A stretch of 27,328 bases of DNA from an uncultured Eubacteriales bacterium (GTDB lineage: Bacteria > Bacillota_A > Clostridia > Oscillospirales > Oscillospiraceae), in the NCBI GenBank assembly GCA_900319835.1, contig ONPY01000022.1:1-27328 (forward strand), in the 5' to 3' direction. Every line of letters starts with the position of its first letter. Positions within the stretch are counted from its first letter, which is position 1. The notes under the pieces were generated by a model. The model was given only the letters and a program-made list of their open reading frames with translations, had not been told where the DNA came from and made no database searches. Below are positions 14,565 through 22,192 of this stretch, piece after piece. Both the position numbers and the translations under genes were made by a program.

Positions 14565-15902
14565 ATGAGCTTTTGCCCCGTGTATATCCCGGTGGGTGTG
14601 CCCACCTTCCATCTCGAGAGCGCCCAGAATCAGTTTGACCGCTCGATCAAGCTGCTCAAGGGGATCGATGAGAACTTCGTCGTGCCCGAGAAGATGTTGC
14701 TCTCCATCGACGCTCTGCGCGCCTACATGGACGGCCTGCAGCCCGATCTGGTTGTTTTCCAGAACCTGACCTTTGCCAACGCCGCCTATATGTCTGAGGT
14801 GCTGCGCCGCTTTCACTGCCCGGTGCTGCTCTGGACCCTGCGCGAGCCCGTCATCGACGGGGGCCGTCTGCGCCTCAACTCCCTGACCGGCGCCTACTCC
14901 GCTGCCAACACCCTGAGAGCCTTTGACGACCGGCCTTTCTCCTATGTCTTCGGCGCCCCCGAGGAAGCAGAGACCATCGCCGCCTGCAGGGCGAGCGTGG
15001 AGGCTGCCCGGGTCAAGAAGACCATGAAGAGCCTGAAGATGGCCGCCGTGGGCCACACACCCCAGGGCTTCGGCTTCGGCCGCGCACTTGACAGCGAGTT
15101 GATGAACACCTTCGGCGTAGAGCTGGAGGCCATCGAGGCCCGGGAGCTCATCAACGAGGCCAAGAAGCTGGCCGACGCCGAGCTTGACGCCGCCGTCGCC
15201 GACACCGAGAAGGCCACAGCGGGTCTCGACAAGACCCCGGAACACAACGTGCGCGACCACGCTCGCCTGCTCAATGCCTACCGCAATTACGTCAGGAGCC
15301 ACAATATCGGGGCGCTGGCCTCCCGCTGCTGGCCCGATTTCTTCACCGCCTTCGGCACCCCGGTCTGCACCGTGCTCTCCATGCTCAACGATGAGGGCGT
15401 GGCCGCCGCCTGCGAGGCCGACATCTACGGAGCCCTCTCCATGTGGATCGGTATGCAGCTGTCCGGCGAGCCCGTCTTCTTCGGCGACCCCGTCTCTCTC
15501 GACGAGGGGGAGAACACCGTCACCTTCTGGCACTGCGGCGCCGCCGCCTGCTCCCTGGCCCGGCACGATACCGGCGCCGTGGTGGGTGTGCACCCCAACC
15601 GCAAGATCGGCCCCGCCATGGACTTCGGCTGCGAGGCCTTCCCCGAGGCGACCGTTTTCCGCATCGGCCGCGAGCCCGACGGCACCTTCCGCTTCTTCCT
15701 CGCCGAGGGCGAGGCGCTGGACAAGCCCAAGCAGTTCATCGGCACCTCCATCGTCGTCAAGACCGACTCCAACAGCCGCGAGGTCGTGGAGCAGAGTGTG
15801 TTGGACGGCTTTGAGCCCCACTTTGTGGTCATCAAGGGCCGCCACGCCAGAACCTTGGAGACCCTGGCCCAGATGTTCGGCTTCGAGGTCTACAAGTACT
15901 AA
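14565..15902 (+). CDS. Fucose/arabinose isomerase-like aldose-ketose isomerase
   Basis: 445-aa protein of the L-fucose/L-arabinose isomerase-like superfamily, shorter than FucI (about 590 aa). Metal and catalytic positions expected for the fold are visible: Glu277 in MLNDEG, Glu284 in CEADIYGAL and His323 in FWHCGAAA. The N-terminal half carries PVLLWTLREP and the Asn-rich NSLTGAYSA loop. It should convert an aldose to a ketose with Mn2+ or a similar metal. Enzymes of this superfamily have been described as sulfoquinovose isomerases in Firmicutes sulfoglycolysis, which fits the neighbouring split transketolase. ATG 14565 has AAGGAGGA seven bases upstream; frames opening at 14460 precede the promoter and are not used. 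Confidence 0.85.
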   Translation: MSFCPVYIPVGVPTFHLESAQNQFDRSIKLLKGIDENFVVPEKMLLSIDALRAYMDGLQPDLVVFQNLTFANAAYMSEVLRRFHCPVLLWTLREPVIDGGRLRLNSLTGAYSAANTLRAFDDRPFSYVFGAPEEAETIAACRASVEAARVKKTMKSLKMAAVGHTPQGFGFGRALDSELMNTFGVELEAIEARELINEAKKLADAELDAAVADTEKATAGLDKTPEHNVRDHARLLNAYRNYVRSHNIGALASRCWPDFFTAFGTPVCTVLSMLNDEGVAAACEADIYGALSMWIGMQLSGEPVFFGDPVSLDEGENTVTFWHCGAAACSLARHDTGAVVGVHPNRKIGPAMDFGCEAFPEATVFRIGREPDGTFRFFLAEGEALDKPKQFIGTSIVVKTDSNSREVVEQSVLDGFEPHFVVIKGRHARTLETLAQMFGFEVYKY

Positions 15903-15908
15903 GTCCCC

Positions 15909-16448
15909 ATGAAAGAGTCCAGGCTCCACCAAGTCCTGACGGCGATCATCGACATCCTCTGGCTGGGGCTGCTGTGGCTGCTGTGCTCCCTGCCGCTTGT
16001 CACCCTGGGCGCTGCCAGCACCGCGCTCTACTACAGCATGATCCTGCTCTACTGCGCCATCGGCATCCCCATGTCCACCTTCCTCATCCGCGGGCTGATG
16101 GACTCCATCCCCATGGAGCTGGAGGAGGCGGCGTATATCGACGGCTGTGGCTTCTTCGGGCGCTTCTTCCACATCATCCTGCCCCTGAGCCGTACCGGCA
16201 TCGTGACCGCCGCGACCTTTGAGTTCCTCACCTGCTGGAACGAGTTCGTGTTTGCCAACCTGATTGTGTCCTCGGAAAAGCTGCGCACTATCCAGGTGGG
16301 CATCCGCTACTTCACCAACCAGTTCTCTACGGACTATGTGTCCATGTACGCGGCCATCGTCATCTCCATTGTGCCCTCCATTATAGGCTATGTCCTGTTC
16401 CAGGAGCAGATCATCGCCGGCATGACCAGCGGTGCTGTCAAGGGATAA
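15909..16448 (+). CDS. Chimeric remnant: YesL (DUF624) N-terminus joined to sugar ABC permease C-half
   Basis: 179-aa open frame made of two unrelated parts. Residues 1 to about 43 look like the start of a DUF624/YesL protein (LLWLLCSLPLVTLGAASTALYY). From about residue 46 it matches the C-terminal half of a MalG-type carbohydrate ABC permease, with the EAA loop ELEEAAYIDGC, CWNEFVFANLI and the family ending GAVKG. The first ~100-130 permease residues and the rest of YesL are missing, so a deletion probably fused two genes near nt 16035-16053. The gene starts 6 bp after the isomerase stop with no recognisable ribosome site. It is unlikely to work as a transporter alone; no partner permease, binding protein or ATPase is nearby. 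Confidence 0.7.
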   Translation: MKESRLHQVLTAIIDILWLGLLWLLCSLPLVTLGAASTALYYSMILLYCAIGIPMSTFLIRGLMDSIPMELEEAAYIDGCGFFGRFFHIILPLSRTGIVTAATFEFLTCWNEFVFANLIVSSEKLRTIQVGIRYFTNQFSTDYVSMYAAIVISIVPSIIGYVLFQEQIIAGMTSGAVKG

Positions 16449-16464
16449 ACGGATCTGAAAAGCA

Positions 16465-16498
16465 AGAGCCCTGCCAAACGGCAGGGCTCTCTTTTGTT
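16465..16498 (+). terminator. Terminator after the isomerase/permease remnant
   Basis: Stem AGAGCCCTGCC (16465-16475), loop AAAC, stem GGCAGGGCTCT (16480-16490), then CTTTTGTT. It lies 17 bp after the stop codon. Confidence 0.9.
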
Positions 16499-16525
16499 GA
16501 CTTTCCAGGTGCAAAAACGTATAAT
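16497..16525 (+). promoter_or_regulatory. Sigma-A promoter of the MBL-fold gene
   Basis: TTGACT (16497-16502), 17-bp spacer, consensus TATAAT (16520-16525), about 46 bp before ATG 16572. The -35 box overlaps the tail of the preceding terminator. Confidence 0.8.
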
Positions 16526-16571
16526 AAAAACAGCAGAAATCGCGGTTATTCTTTCAGAGGAGGAGCGCTGT

Positions 16572-17195
16572 ATGAAAATCGAGTGCCTGCCCGTGGGCTG
16601 GCTGAAGGCCAACTGCTATGTGGTCTGGGATGAGGAGACAAAGAAGGCCGCCGTCATCGATCCCGGCGGAAACCCGGAGATCATTCTGGGGTATCTGGAG
16701 GAAAACGGTCTGACGTGTGAGGCCATTCTGCTGACCCACGCCCACGATGACCACACCAAAGGCGTCTACGGCGTCATGGAGCCCACGGGGGCGAGGGTCT
16801 ATATGAACCGGGGAGACGTAGGTCTCACCGTGCGGCGCACCGGCCTCTGCTTCCAGGAGCCGGCGGACACCATTTTCATCGGCGAGGGCGATGTGATCGA
16901 AGTCGGCAATCTCCGCTTCCACGTGATCGAGACCCCGGGCCATACCCCAGGCGGCCTCTGCTTTACCTGCGCAGACGCGCTCTTTTCCGGCGACACACTC
17001 TTTAAGGGCTCCACCGGGCGGGCAGATCTCGGCGGCAACTTTGACACGGAGCTGCGCTCCCTCAAGAAGCTCGGCAATCTCAAGGGCGACTTCAATGTTT
17101 TTCCTGGACACGCCGGGGCGACCACTCTGCAGTTCGAGCGGGACACCAACCCCTATCTGCAGCGGGGCATGGCGCTGCCGGATGAAGGGACATAA
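16572..17195 (+). CDS. MBL-fold metallohydrolase (glyoxalase II-like)
   Basis: 207-aa cytoplasmic metallo-beta-lactamase-fold hydrolase. Zinc motif THAHDDHTKG supplies His56, His58, Asp60 and His61; GHTPGG, SGDTLFKGSTGRADL and VFPGHAGATTL supply the remaining ligands in the usual order. The size and GSTGRADL loop match the short hydroxyacylglutathione hydrolase-like group widespread in Firmicutes, whose natural thioester substrate is generally unknown. ATG 16572 follows GAGGAGG; it is transcribed alone from its own promoter and ends at a bidirectional terminator. Confidence 0.92.
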   Translation: MKIECLPVGWLKANCYVVWDEETKKAAVIDPGGNPEIILGYLEENGLTCEAILLTHAHDDHTKGVYGVMEPTGARVYMNRGDVGLTVRRTGLCFQEPADTIFIGEGDVIEVGNLRFHVIETPGHTPGGLCFTCADALFSGDTLFKGSTGRADLGGNFDTELRSLKKLGNLKGDFNVFPGHAGATTLQFERDTNPYLQRGMALPDEGT

Positions 17196-17246
17196 AACAA
17201 TAAACATAATCAATATTACATAAAAAAGTTAACATAAAATAAAAAC

Positions 17247-17272
17247 ACGCACCCGACAGGGTGCGTATTTTT
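17247..17272. terminator. Bidirectional terminator
   Basis: Stem ACGCACCC (17247-17254), loop GACA, stem GGGTGCGT (17259-17266), then ATTTTT. On the minus strand the hairpin is followed by GTTTTTATTT, so it serves both the MBL gene and the convergent aminotransferase operon. Confidence 0.88.
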
Positions 17273-17292
17273 CGTTGTAATCGGGGACCGGG

Positions 17293-18432
17293 TTACTCCT
17301 CCGCCAGCTCCCGGACGGCCTGGATGGCGGCATCGATGTCCGCTTCGGTGTTGTACCAGGCGATGCTGAAGCGGACGGCGCCCTGCTCGGTGGTACCCAG
17401 GGACTCGTGCATCAGCGGGGCGCAGTGGGCGCCGGGGCGGGTGGCAATCTCATAGGTCTGGGACAGCTCGTCGGAGACGATGGCCGAATCGTAATCCCGG
17501 ATGTTCAGCGCCAGAATGGCGGCCTTCTCCGCGCCGGTGAAGTCGCCGTAGATCTTTACGCCCTCAATGCCGCGCACACCCTTGTAGAAGCGGCGCAGCA
17601 GCTTGTCCTCATGGGCCTCGATGTTCTCCCGCCCGGTCTCCCTGATAAAGTCCAGCGCGGCGGAGAGCCCGGCGATACCGTGAGAGTTGAGCGTGCCGGC
17701 CTCCAAACGGGTGGGGTATTCGGCCGGGTGCGTCTTGAGATAGGACTGCACGCCGGAGCCGCCCACCTTCCAGAAGTCAATTTCCACGCCCTCGCGGACG
17801 CAGAGACCGCCGGTGCCCTGAGGGCCCATCAGCCCCTTGTGGCCGGTGAAGCACAGCACGTCGATGCCCATGCGCTTCATGTCAATCTCATGTACGCCCG
17901 CTGTCTGGGACGCATCCACGATGAACAGCAGGCCATGGGCCTTCGCGATGGCGCCCACCCGATCCAGATCCACCATGTTGCCGGTGAGGTTGGAGGCGTG
18001 GGTGCAGACGATGGCGCGGGTCTCGGGGCGGATCAGGCTCTCAAACTGCTCGTAGATCGGGCGGCCCAGCGCGTCTGTCTGAACGAAGCTCAGCGAGCCG
18101 CCGTTTTCGTTCTGGTGCCTGTAGAGGGGACGGAGCACACTGTTGTGCTCCATCATGGTGGTGACCACATGGTCACCCCTGTGCAGCAGACCGTGGATGG
18201 CGATGTTCAGCGCTTCGGTGGAGTTCATGGTGAAAACCACGTGGTCGGGCCGCGGGCAGTGGAAAAGCTCTGCCAGCTTGACCCTGGTGTTGTAGACGAT
18301 GCGTGAGGCGGTCAGCGCCTCGGCATGGGCGCCGCGGGAGGCGTTGCCCATGGTGTTCATGGCGGTAACAACGGCCTCGGCGACCTGCGGGGGTTTGCGC
18401 ATGGTAGTGGCGGCGTTGTCCAGATAAATCAT
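17293..18432 (-). CDS. Class V aminotransferase / cysteine desulfurase-like protein
   Basis: 379-aa PLP enzyme of the NifS/Csd type. YLDNAATT starts the fold, EHNS and DASQTAG give PLP-ring contacts, and the Schiff-base Lys is in FTGHKGLMGPQG. A Cys in the C-terminal loop RPGAHCAPLMHE matches the persulfide-forming cysteine. It resembles the desulfurase subgroup often encoded near yedF and selenium or molybdenum hydroxylase genes. It probably mobilises sulfur (or selenium) from cysteine-type amino acids to a carrier such as YedF; this is inference from context. ATG 18432 follows GGAGAGG and begins 3 bp after the preceding stop. Last gene of the yedF operon. Confidence 0.9.
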   Translation of the reverse strand: MIYLDNAATTMRKPPQVAEAVVTAMNTMGNASRGAHAEALTASRIVYNTRVKLAELFHCPRPDHVVFTMNSTEALNIAIHGLLHRGDHVVTTMMEHNSVLRPLYRHQNENGGSLSFVQTDALGRPIYEQFESLIRPETRAIVCTHASNLTGNMVDLDRVGAIAKAHGLLFIVDASQTAGVHEIDMKRMGIDVLCFTGHKGLMGPQGTGGLCVREGVEIDFWKVGGSGVQSYLKTHPAEYPTRLEAGTLNSHGIAGLSAALDFIRETGRENIEAHEDKLLRRFYKGVRGIEGVKIYGDFTGAEKAAILALNIRDYDSAIVSDELSQTYEIATRPGAHCAPLMHESLGTTEQGAVRFSIAWYNTEADIDAAIQAVRELAEE

Positions 18433-18435
18433 GAC

Positions 18436-19584
18436 TTACAACCTCTCCAAAAATGCTTCCAATCTCGTGGAGAGCTGGCCCAGATCGCTCTGGGAGTAGT
18501 CGGTCTCCACGGAAATGTAGGGGACGCCGCGGGCAAGCACATGCTCGCGCACCTCGTGGGCCTCCACCAGATAGGGGGTGCAGAACTGCAGATCCACCTC
18601 CACCACGCCGTCGATCTGAAATTCGTCGATCAGGCGGTCCAGCAGCTCAAAGCGCTTGCTGTTCGGCGTCATGACGGCGCAGCCGATCTGCAGATAGCGC
18701 GCGGCAATGGCCTCGACGATGTCGGGGGCTTCCGCGTCCACCATCTGGAAGGCGGCCTTGATGCCGCTGCAGTTTTCAAAGCAGACCACCACGCCGCTGC
18801 CGCTGTCCTCAATGACCTTGACGGTCTTGTTGATCACGCCGCCGATGGGGCAGCCGGTGATCAGGATGCGCTTGGCATCGGGGGAGACGGGACGCTCGCC
18901 CCGGCCATAGGCGGAGGTGACGCCCTCGGCCAGGGTGTCGAGCTTTGCGATCCGGTCTTCATGGCGGAAGACAAAGCCCGCGCCGTCGAGAACGCGCACA
19001 AGCTGTTCGCCCTGCATGGGAGGCGGCGTGAGCTTCATCAGCTCCATCAGGCGCATGCGCTTCTGGCGCTCTTCATTTCGCTGCCGGGCGGCCTCGCGCA
19101 GTTGCTCGTCGGTGATGGTGATGCTGAAATTCTCCTCCAGATAGGCGATAAAGCGCCTGAGCTCCTTCGTCCAGATGGACAGGGCCTCCGGATCGTCCCC
19201 CTGGGGGAGGTGGAGAATGTAGGTCTTTTTCAGCTTGCCCAGCAGCTCGTACATCTTCTTCTTGCCGTCGCAGGTGGTCTCGCCCACGATCAGATCGGCA
19301 AAATAAGTGTAAGGGCACTTCTGGCTGACGGCAAAGCCGTAGCTGGACTTGATGAGGGGGCAGAGGTTTTTGGGCAGATGCGCCTCGGCGGCGGGGATGA
19401 CCTCGTCGCTCATGCCGCAGAGGGACACCGGCAGGAAGCCAGCCGCGTCCAGAATCTCATAGGGGGTGAAGGTGCAGAACACGCCGGCCACCCGGCCGCC
19501 CTGCTCCTTGACGTCCTTGACGGCGAGAAAGCCCTTCTGGCGAGCTTCGCCGAATTCGGAAAACTGTTCGGGTAAATCAAACAT
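18436..19584 (-). CDS. Single-subunit 2-hydroxyacyl-CoA dehydratase-like protein (probable double-cubane protein)
   Basis: 382-aa member of the HgdB/BcrC superfamily, similar in size to E. coli YjiM. The hallmark VGETTCDGKKKMYELL is present. Five N-terminal cysteines lie at 37, 56, 75, 90 and 105; further ones sit in ITGCPIGG, VVCFENCSG, IGCAVMTPN and QFCTPY. True dehydratase subunits carry fewer conserved cysteines and come in pairs, so this single gene with an adjacent activator fits the double-cubane cluster proteins, which use ATP-driven electrons to reduce small molecules. The substrate is unknown. ATG 19584 follows AAGGGAG; it is 13 bp from the activator gene, between the activator and the desulfurase-like gene. 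Confidence 0.85.
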   Translation of the reverse strand: MFDLPEQFSEFGEARQKGFLAVKDVKEQGGRVAGVFCTFTPYEILDAAGFLPVSLCGMSDEVIPAAEAHLPKNLCPLIKSSYGFAVSQKCPYTYFADLIVGETTCDGKKKMYELLGKLKKTYILHLPQGDDPEALSIWTKELRRFIAYLEENFSITITDEQLREAARQRNEERQKRMRLMELMKLTPPPMQGEQLVRVLDGAGFVFRHEDRIAKLDTLAEGVTSAYGRGERPVSPDAKRILITGCPIGGVINKTVKVIEDSGSGVVVCFENCSGIKAAFQMVDAEAPDIVEAIAARYLQIGCAVMTPNSKRFELLDRLIDEFQIDGVVEVDLQFCTPYLVEAHEVREHVLARGVPYISVETDYSQSDLGQLSTRLEAFLERL

Positions 19585-19597
19585 TTGGATTGCTCCC

Positions 19598-20368
19598 TTA
19601 CTTCATGCTCCGGGCAGTGAGAGCTGCGCCCACGGCGCCGGCATAGCGGGCGTCGGGCCCGGAGATGACGGGCTTGCCCAACTGTTTGGACAGGCAGTCG
19701 ATCAGGTAGTCAAACTCGCACAGGCCGCCGGTGAGACAGACAGTGGCGGCGTCCGTGTGGATGCGGCTGGCCTGAGAGACCACCTTTTTGACAATGGAGT
19801 CCACCACTGCGTAGGCGATGTTCTCCCGCTTTTCACCCCGGCCGATGAGACTGATGACCTCCGACTCGGCAAAGACGGTACACATGGAGCTGATGGAGGT
19901 ATTGCCGCCGGAGGCGGCCAGACGGCACAGCTCCTCGGGCCGGAGCGAGAGGGTGTTGGTCATGATCTCCAGGAAGCGGCCAGTGCCGGCGGAGCACTTG
20001 TCGTTCATGACAAAGTCCTTGACGGCGCCGTCCTCCACGGCGATCAACTTGGTGTCCTGCCCGCCGATGTCGATGATCAGCAGATCCTCCTTGCCGAAGA
20101 TGTGGCAGGCGCCTTTGGCGTGGCAGGTGATCTCGGTGACGCATTTGTCCGCGTAGGGGACGGAGATGCGCCCGTAGCCCGTAGCGACGCAGCGGCTCTC
20201 GTCCAGAGGGTAGCCCTCGGACGCCAGGGTGTCGCGGATTTCCTCCGCGGTGTCCACGCTGCTCCAGCCCGTGGGCTGGAGAGAGCGGCGCAAAATGCTT
20301 CCATCCTCACCCATGACAATGGTTTTGGCGCAGGTGGAGCCGATGTCGATTCCGATTCCGTACTTCAA
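19598..20368 (-). CDS. Acyl-CoA dehydratase activase (HgdC/YjiL-type ATPase)
   Basis: 256-aa ASKHA-fold ATPase of the BadF/HgdC family. Phosphate loop GIDIGSTCAKT (5-15) and IDIGGQDTK (99-107) are present. The two cysteines that bridge a single [4Fe-4S] across the homodimer are Cys125 in KCSAGTGRFLE and Cys163 in SMCTVFAESE. It should transfer one low-potential electron with ATP hydrolysis to the dehydratase-like partner next door. The start is TTG 20366-20368, with GGGAGAG upstream; no better ATG fits the fold. It is the only activase gene seen in the window, although two partner proteins are present. Confidence 0.93.
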   Translation of the reverse strand: MKYGIGIDIGSTCAKTIVMGEDGSILRRSLQPTGWSSVDTAEEIRDTLASEGYPLDESRCVATGYGRISVPYADKCVTEITCHAKGACHIFGKEDLLIIDIGGQDTKLIAVEDGAVKDFVMNDKCSAGTGRFLEIMTNTLSLRPEELCRLAASGGNTSISSMCTVFAESEVISLIGRGEKRENIAYAVVDSIVKKVVSQASRIHTDAATVCLTGGLCEFDYLIDCLSKQLGKPVISGPDARYAGAVGAALTARSMK

Positions 20369-20390
20369 CTGTGTTTCTCTCCCATGTCAG

Positions 20391-20627
20391 TTACAGATTC
20401 ACGGTGTATACGCCCTGGTAGGTCAGCCCGGCCCCATCCAGGGCGGCGACCAGCGTCTCCCTGTCCTCGGGGGCGGCCTTCCAGGCCAGCCCGCAGCCGG
20501 CCGTGATCTCCCGGGGGACGGGGATGATCCGCCCCGGGAGACCGGCAGCCTTGCAGGCGTCCTCCACCGCCAGCGCCTCGGTGACGTTGGCAAAGGAGAT
20601 GACGAGCGCAGGGGCCTTGACGCGCAT
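20391..20627 (-). CDS. DUF3343 small protein (putative Se/S carrier-like)
   Basis: 78-aa protein of the DUF3343 family. The conserved pattern is ...FANVTEALAVEDACKAAGLPGRIIPVPREITAGCGLAW, with one central Cys in the PVPREI(x)5CG motif. ATG 20627 shares its first base with the last base of the yedF stop codon (TGATG), so translation is probably coupled. Function is not established; family proteins are annotated as sulfur/selenium carrier-like because they accompany YedF. A second family member lies at 23657-23926. Confidence 0.85.
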   Translation of the reverse strand: MRVKAPALVISFANVTEALAVEDACKAAGLPGRIIPVPREITAGCGLAWKAAPEDRETLVAALDGAGLTYQGVYTVNL

Positions 20628-21238
20628 CAGGGCTTGATGATCAGGTCGGCCTTGCTGCACTTGTCGACGATGTCATACATGTTGGAGACCTCGCCGACGG
20701 CCAGCTTATCGCCCAGACCGTAGAAGTTCAGGCAGGTGCCGCAGGTGAAGACCTTCACGCCGGCGGCGGCCAGGTTCTTCACATCCTCCAGCACGGGGGA
20801 CCCCTCCACGGAGAGCTTCGCGCCGCCGTTGTAGAAAATCACGGTGGTGGGCAGCTCGTCCTGCTGGGTCAGGGCGTAGAAGAAGGACTTGATGAGAATG
20901 CCGCCCAGTTCTTCGCTGCCTTCGCCCATCTTGTCGGAGGAGACCACCACGACGGTGTTCTTCTTCGCAGCGCTGACAGAGCAGAAGGACTCGGCAGGCG
21001 CGGAACCCTCGGCAGCGCCCTTCTTGGCGTTGAAGCAGACGCGGTACTGGCCTTCGCCCAGCTTCTCGCTCTGCACGGCAAAGCCCAGGGACTGGGCAAA
21101 ACGGCCCACGTTCTGAACGGAAGTCTCGTTGTCGACCAGCACCTCAACGGTGTCGTCGGCGGTCAGGGACTCAACGGCCTTCTTGGTTTTTACGACGGGG
21201 ACAGGGCACTTGTCGCCCATGGCATTGACAGTAAGCAT
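20627..21238 (-). CDS. yedF: Selenium metabolism-associated protein YedF
   Basis: 203-aa two-domain protein. Residues 1-75 form a TusA-like sulfur-carrier domain with the CPVP motif (Cys11 in GDKCPVPVVKTKKA). Residues about 95-203 form a DsrE/F-like domain containing SSDKMGEGSEELGGILIKSF and VFTCGTCLNFYGL. This matches the sulfurtransferase-like YedF group linked by co-occurrence to selenium metabolism. It may receive persulfide (or selenide) from the desulfurase-like enzyme in the same operon. ATG 21238 has AAGGAGG five bases upstream. First gene of the five-gene operon, behind a consensus promoter. Confidence 0.93.
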   Translation of the reverse strand: MLTVNAMGDKCPVPVVKTKKAVESLTADDTVEVLVDNETSVQNVGRFAQSLGFAVQSEKLGEGQYRVCFNAKKGAAEGSAPAESFCSVSAAKKNTVVVVSSDKMGEGSEELGGILIKSFFYALTQQDELPTTVIFYNGGAKLSVEGSPVLEDVKNLAAAGVKVFTCGTCLNFYGLGDKLAVGEVSNMYDIVDKCSKADLIIKP

Positions 21239-21269
21239 AGGAGCCTCCTTGAAATAATAATGTTTGTGG

Positions 21270-21301
21270 TATGCGGCAGCATGCAGCCCGACTGCCGTAT
21301 A
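21270..21301 (-). other. Leader hairpin of the yedF operon
   Basis: TATGCGGCAG (21270-21279) and CTGCCGTATA (21292-21301) pair over nine of ten bases with a 12-base loop. It lies in the untranslated leader between the predicted start site and the yedF ribosome site; it may be a stability element or a second operator. Confidence 0.35.
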
Positions 21302-21304
21302 TGC

Positions 21305-21316
21305 ATCGCGATTAAA
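21305..21316. promoter_or_regulatory. ATCGCGATTAAA element at the yedF start site
   Basis: Contains the perfect palindrome ATCGCGAT (21305-21312). It lies at the predicted transcription start of the minus-strand operon. The identical 12-mer occurs at 22252-22263 in the promoter of the other dehydratase-like operon. A TetR gene lies between; it is the obvious candidate binder. Confidence 0.5.
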
Positions 21317-21344
21317 TTATAAGATTGAAAACCGCCGCTGTCAA
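21316..21344 (-). promoter_or_regulatory. Consensus sigma-A promoter of the yedF operon
   Basis: Minus-strand TTGACA (plus 21339-21344), 17-bp spacer, TATAAT (plus 21316-21321): a full-consensus promoter, about 78 bp before the yedF start. Confidence 0.85.
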
Positions 21345-21401
21345 CCAGAGAATTGAGCCCCAAAAAGTGAGAGAGGGACGGCTTTTCGTGCTCTTTTTCA
21401 C

Positions 21402-21430
21402 TTGCAAGAAAATCCATTTTGTGTTATTCT
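21402..21430 (+). promoter_or_regulatory. Probable promoter of the TetR gene
   Basis: TTGCAA (21402-21407), 17-bp spacer, TATTCT (21425-21430), about 51 bp before ATG 21482, divergent from the yedF promoter. Confidence 0.55.
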
Positions 21431-21481
21431 TTTCTCAACAAAATCGGGGCATTTCGCGTTGCGCCAAAGGAGACAAGTCAC

Positions 21482-22144
21482 ATGGGCAGACCCAAGTATT
21501 CAACACAGGAGCGAGACCAGATTCTCGTCACATTCATTCGCGCGGCAAGAGAGATCATCCAGGACGAGGGCATTGAGAAAGTCTCCATCCGCAAGGTTGC
21601 GAATATCACGGGGCTCAACAGCGCCACCATGTATCTGTATTTCCCCAATGCCGACGCGCTCATTACCATGGCCTGCATGAGCTATCTGGAAAAATACTGC
21701 CGGACCCTGGCGGCGGATATGCCGCTGATGCAGAGCAAGCGGGACGCCTTTGTCCACTCCTGGGAGATTTTCAGCAAATACGCTTTTGCCGATCCCCAGA
21801 TTTTTCGGCATCTGTTTTACACCGAGCACAGCTTCGACATGGGAGAGCTGATCGACACCTATTATCGGCTGTTTCCCCACCAGCTGGACGATATTTCAGA
21901 TACAATGGTCGATATGCTCCACGCGGGCAATATCGATGCGAGAAGTATGCATATCCTTTCCCCACTGGCGGAGGAGCTGGGCTTTTCGCGGGAGCGCACC
22001 GAAATGGTCAATGAGCTGGTGGTGTGCTACTTCCGCCTGCTGTTGGAGGAGCGGTGCCAGAACGCCGACAGCATGGTGCTTTCCGAACAGCTGACGGCCA
22101 AGCTCATGCGTGTACTCCGCTTCCTGCTGGACGATCCCGCCTGA
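21482..22144 (+). CDS. TetR/AcrR-family transcriptional regulator
   Basis: 220-aa regulator. The N-terminal TetR helix-turn-helix (about 10-57) reads AAREIIQDEGIEKVSIRKVA then LNSATMYLYFPNADAL, a standard recognition helix. The ligand-binding C-terminal domain is divergent and does not identify a ligand. ATG 21482 follows AAAGGAG at 21466-21472; upstream in-frame starts precede the ribosome site. It sits between the yedF operon (divergent) and the second dehydratase-like operon (same strand), which share the ATCGCGATTAAA element, so it probably represses both. It is followed by its own terminator. Confidence 0.9.
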   Translation: MGRPKYSTQERDQILVTFIRAAREIIQDEGIEKVSIRKVANITGLNSATMYLYFPNADALITMACMSYLEKYCRTLAADMPLMQSKRDAFVHSWEIFSKYAFADPQIFRHLFYTEHSFDMGELIDTYYRLFPHQLDDISDTMVDMLHAGNIDARSMHILSPLAEELGFSRERTEMVNELVVCYFRLLLEERCQNADSMVLSEQLTAKLMRVLRFLLDDPA

Positions 22145-22192
22145 AAAGGGCGTGTGAGCATTTTCTCAACCTGAATGGAAAACTTTTTGTTT

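Noticed and set aside
14541..16514. 657-codon open frame on the minus strand
   Set aside because: Antisense shadow of the isomerase and permease remnant; low-complexity Gly/His/Asp/Val composition and no ribosome site.
18436..20368. Classical 2-hydroxyglutaryl-CoA dehydratase for glutamate fermentation
   Set aside because: Only one dehydratase-type subunit is adjacent to the activase, with extra cysteines and no CoA-transferase or hydroxyglutarate dehydrogenase nearby.
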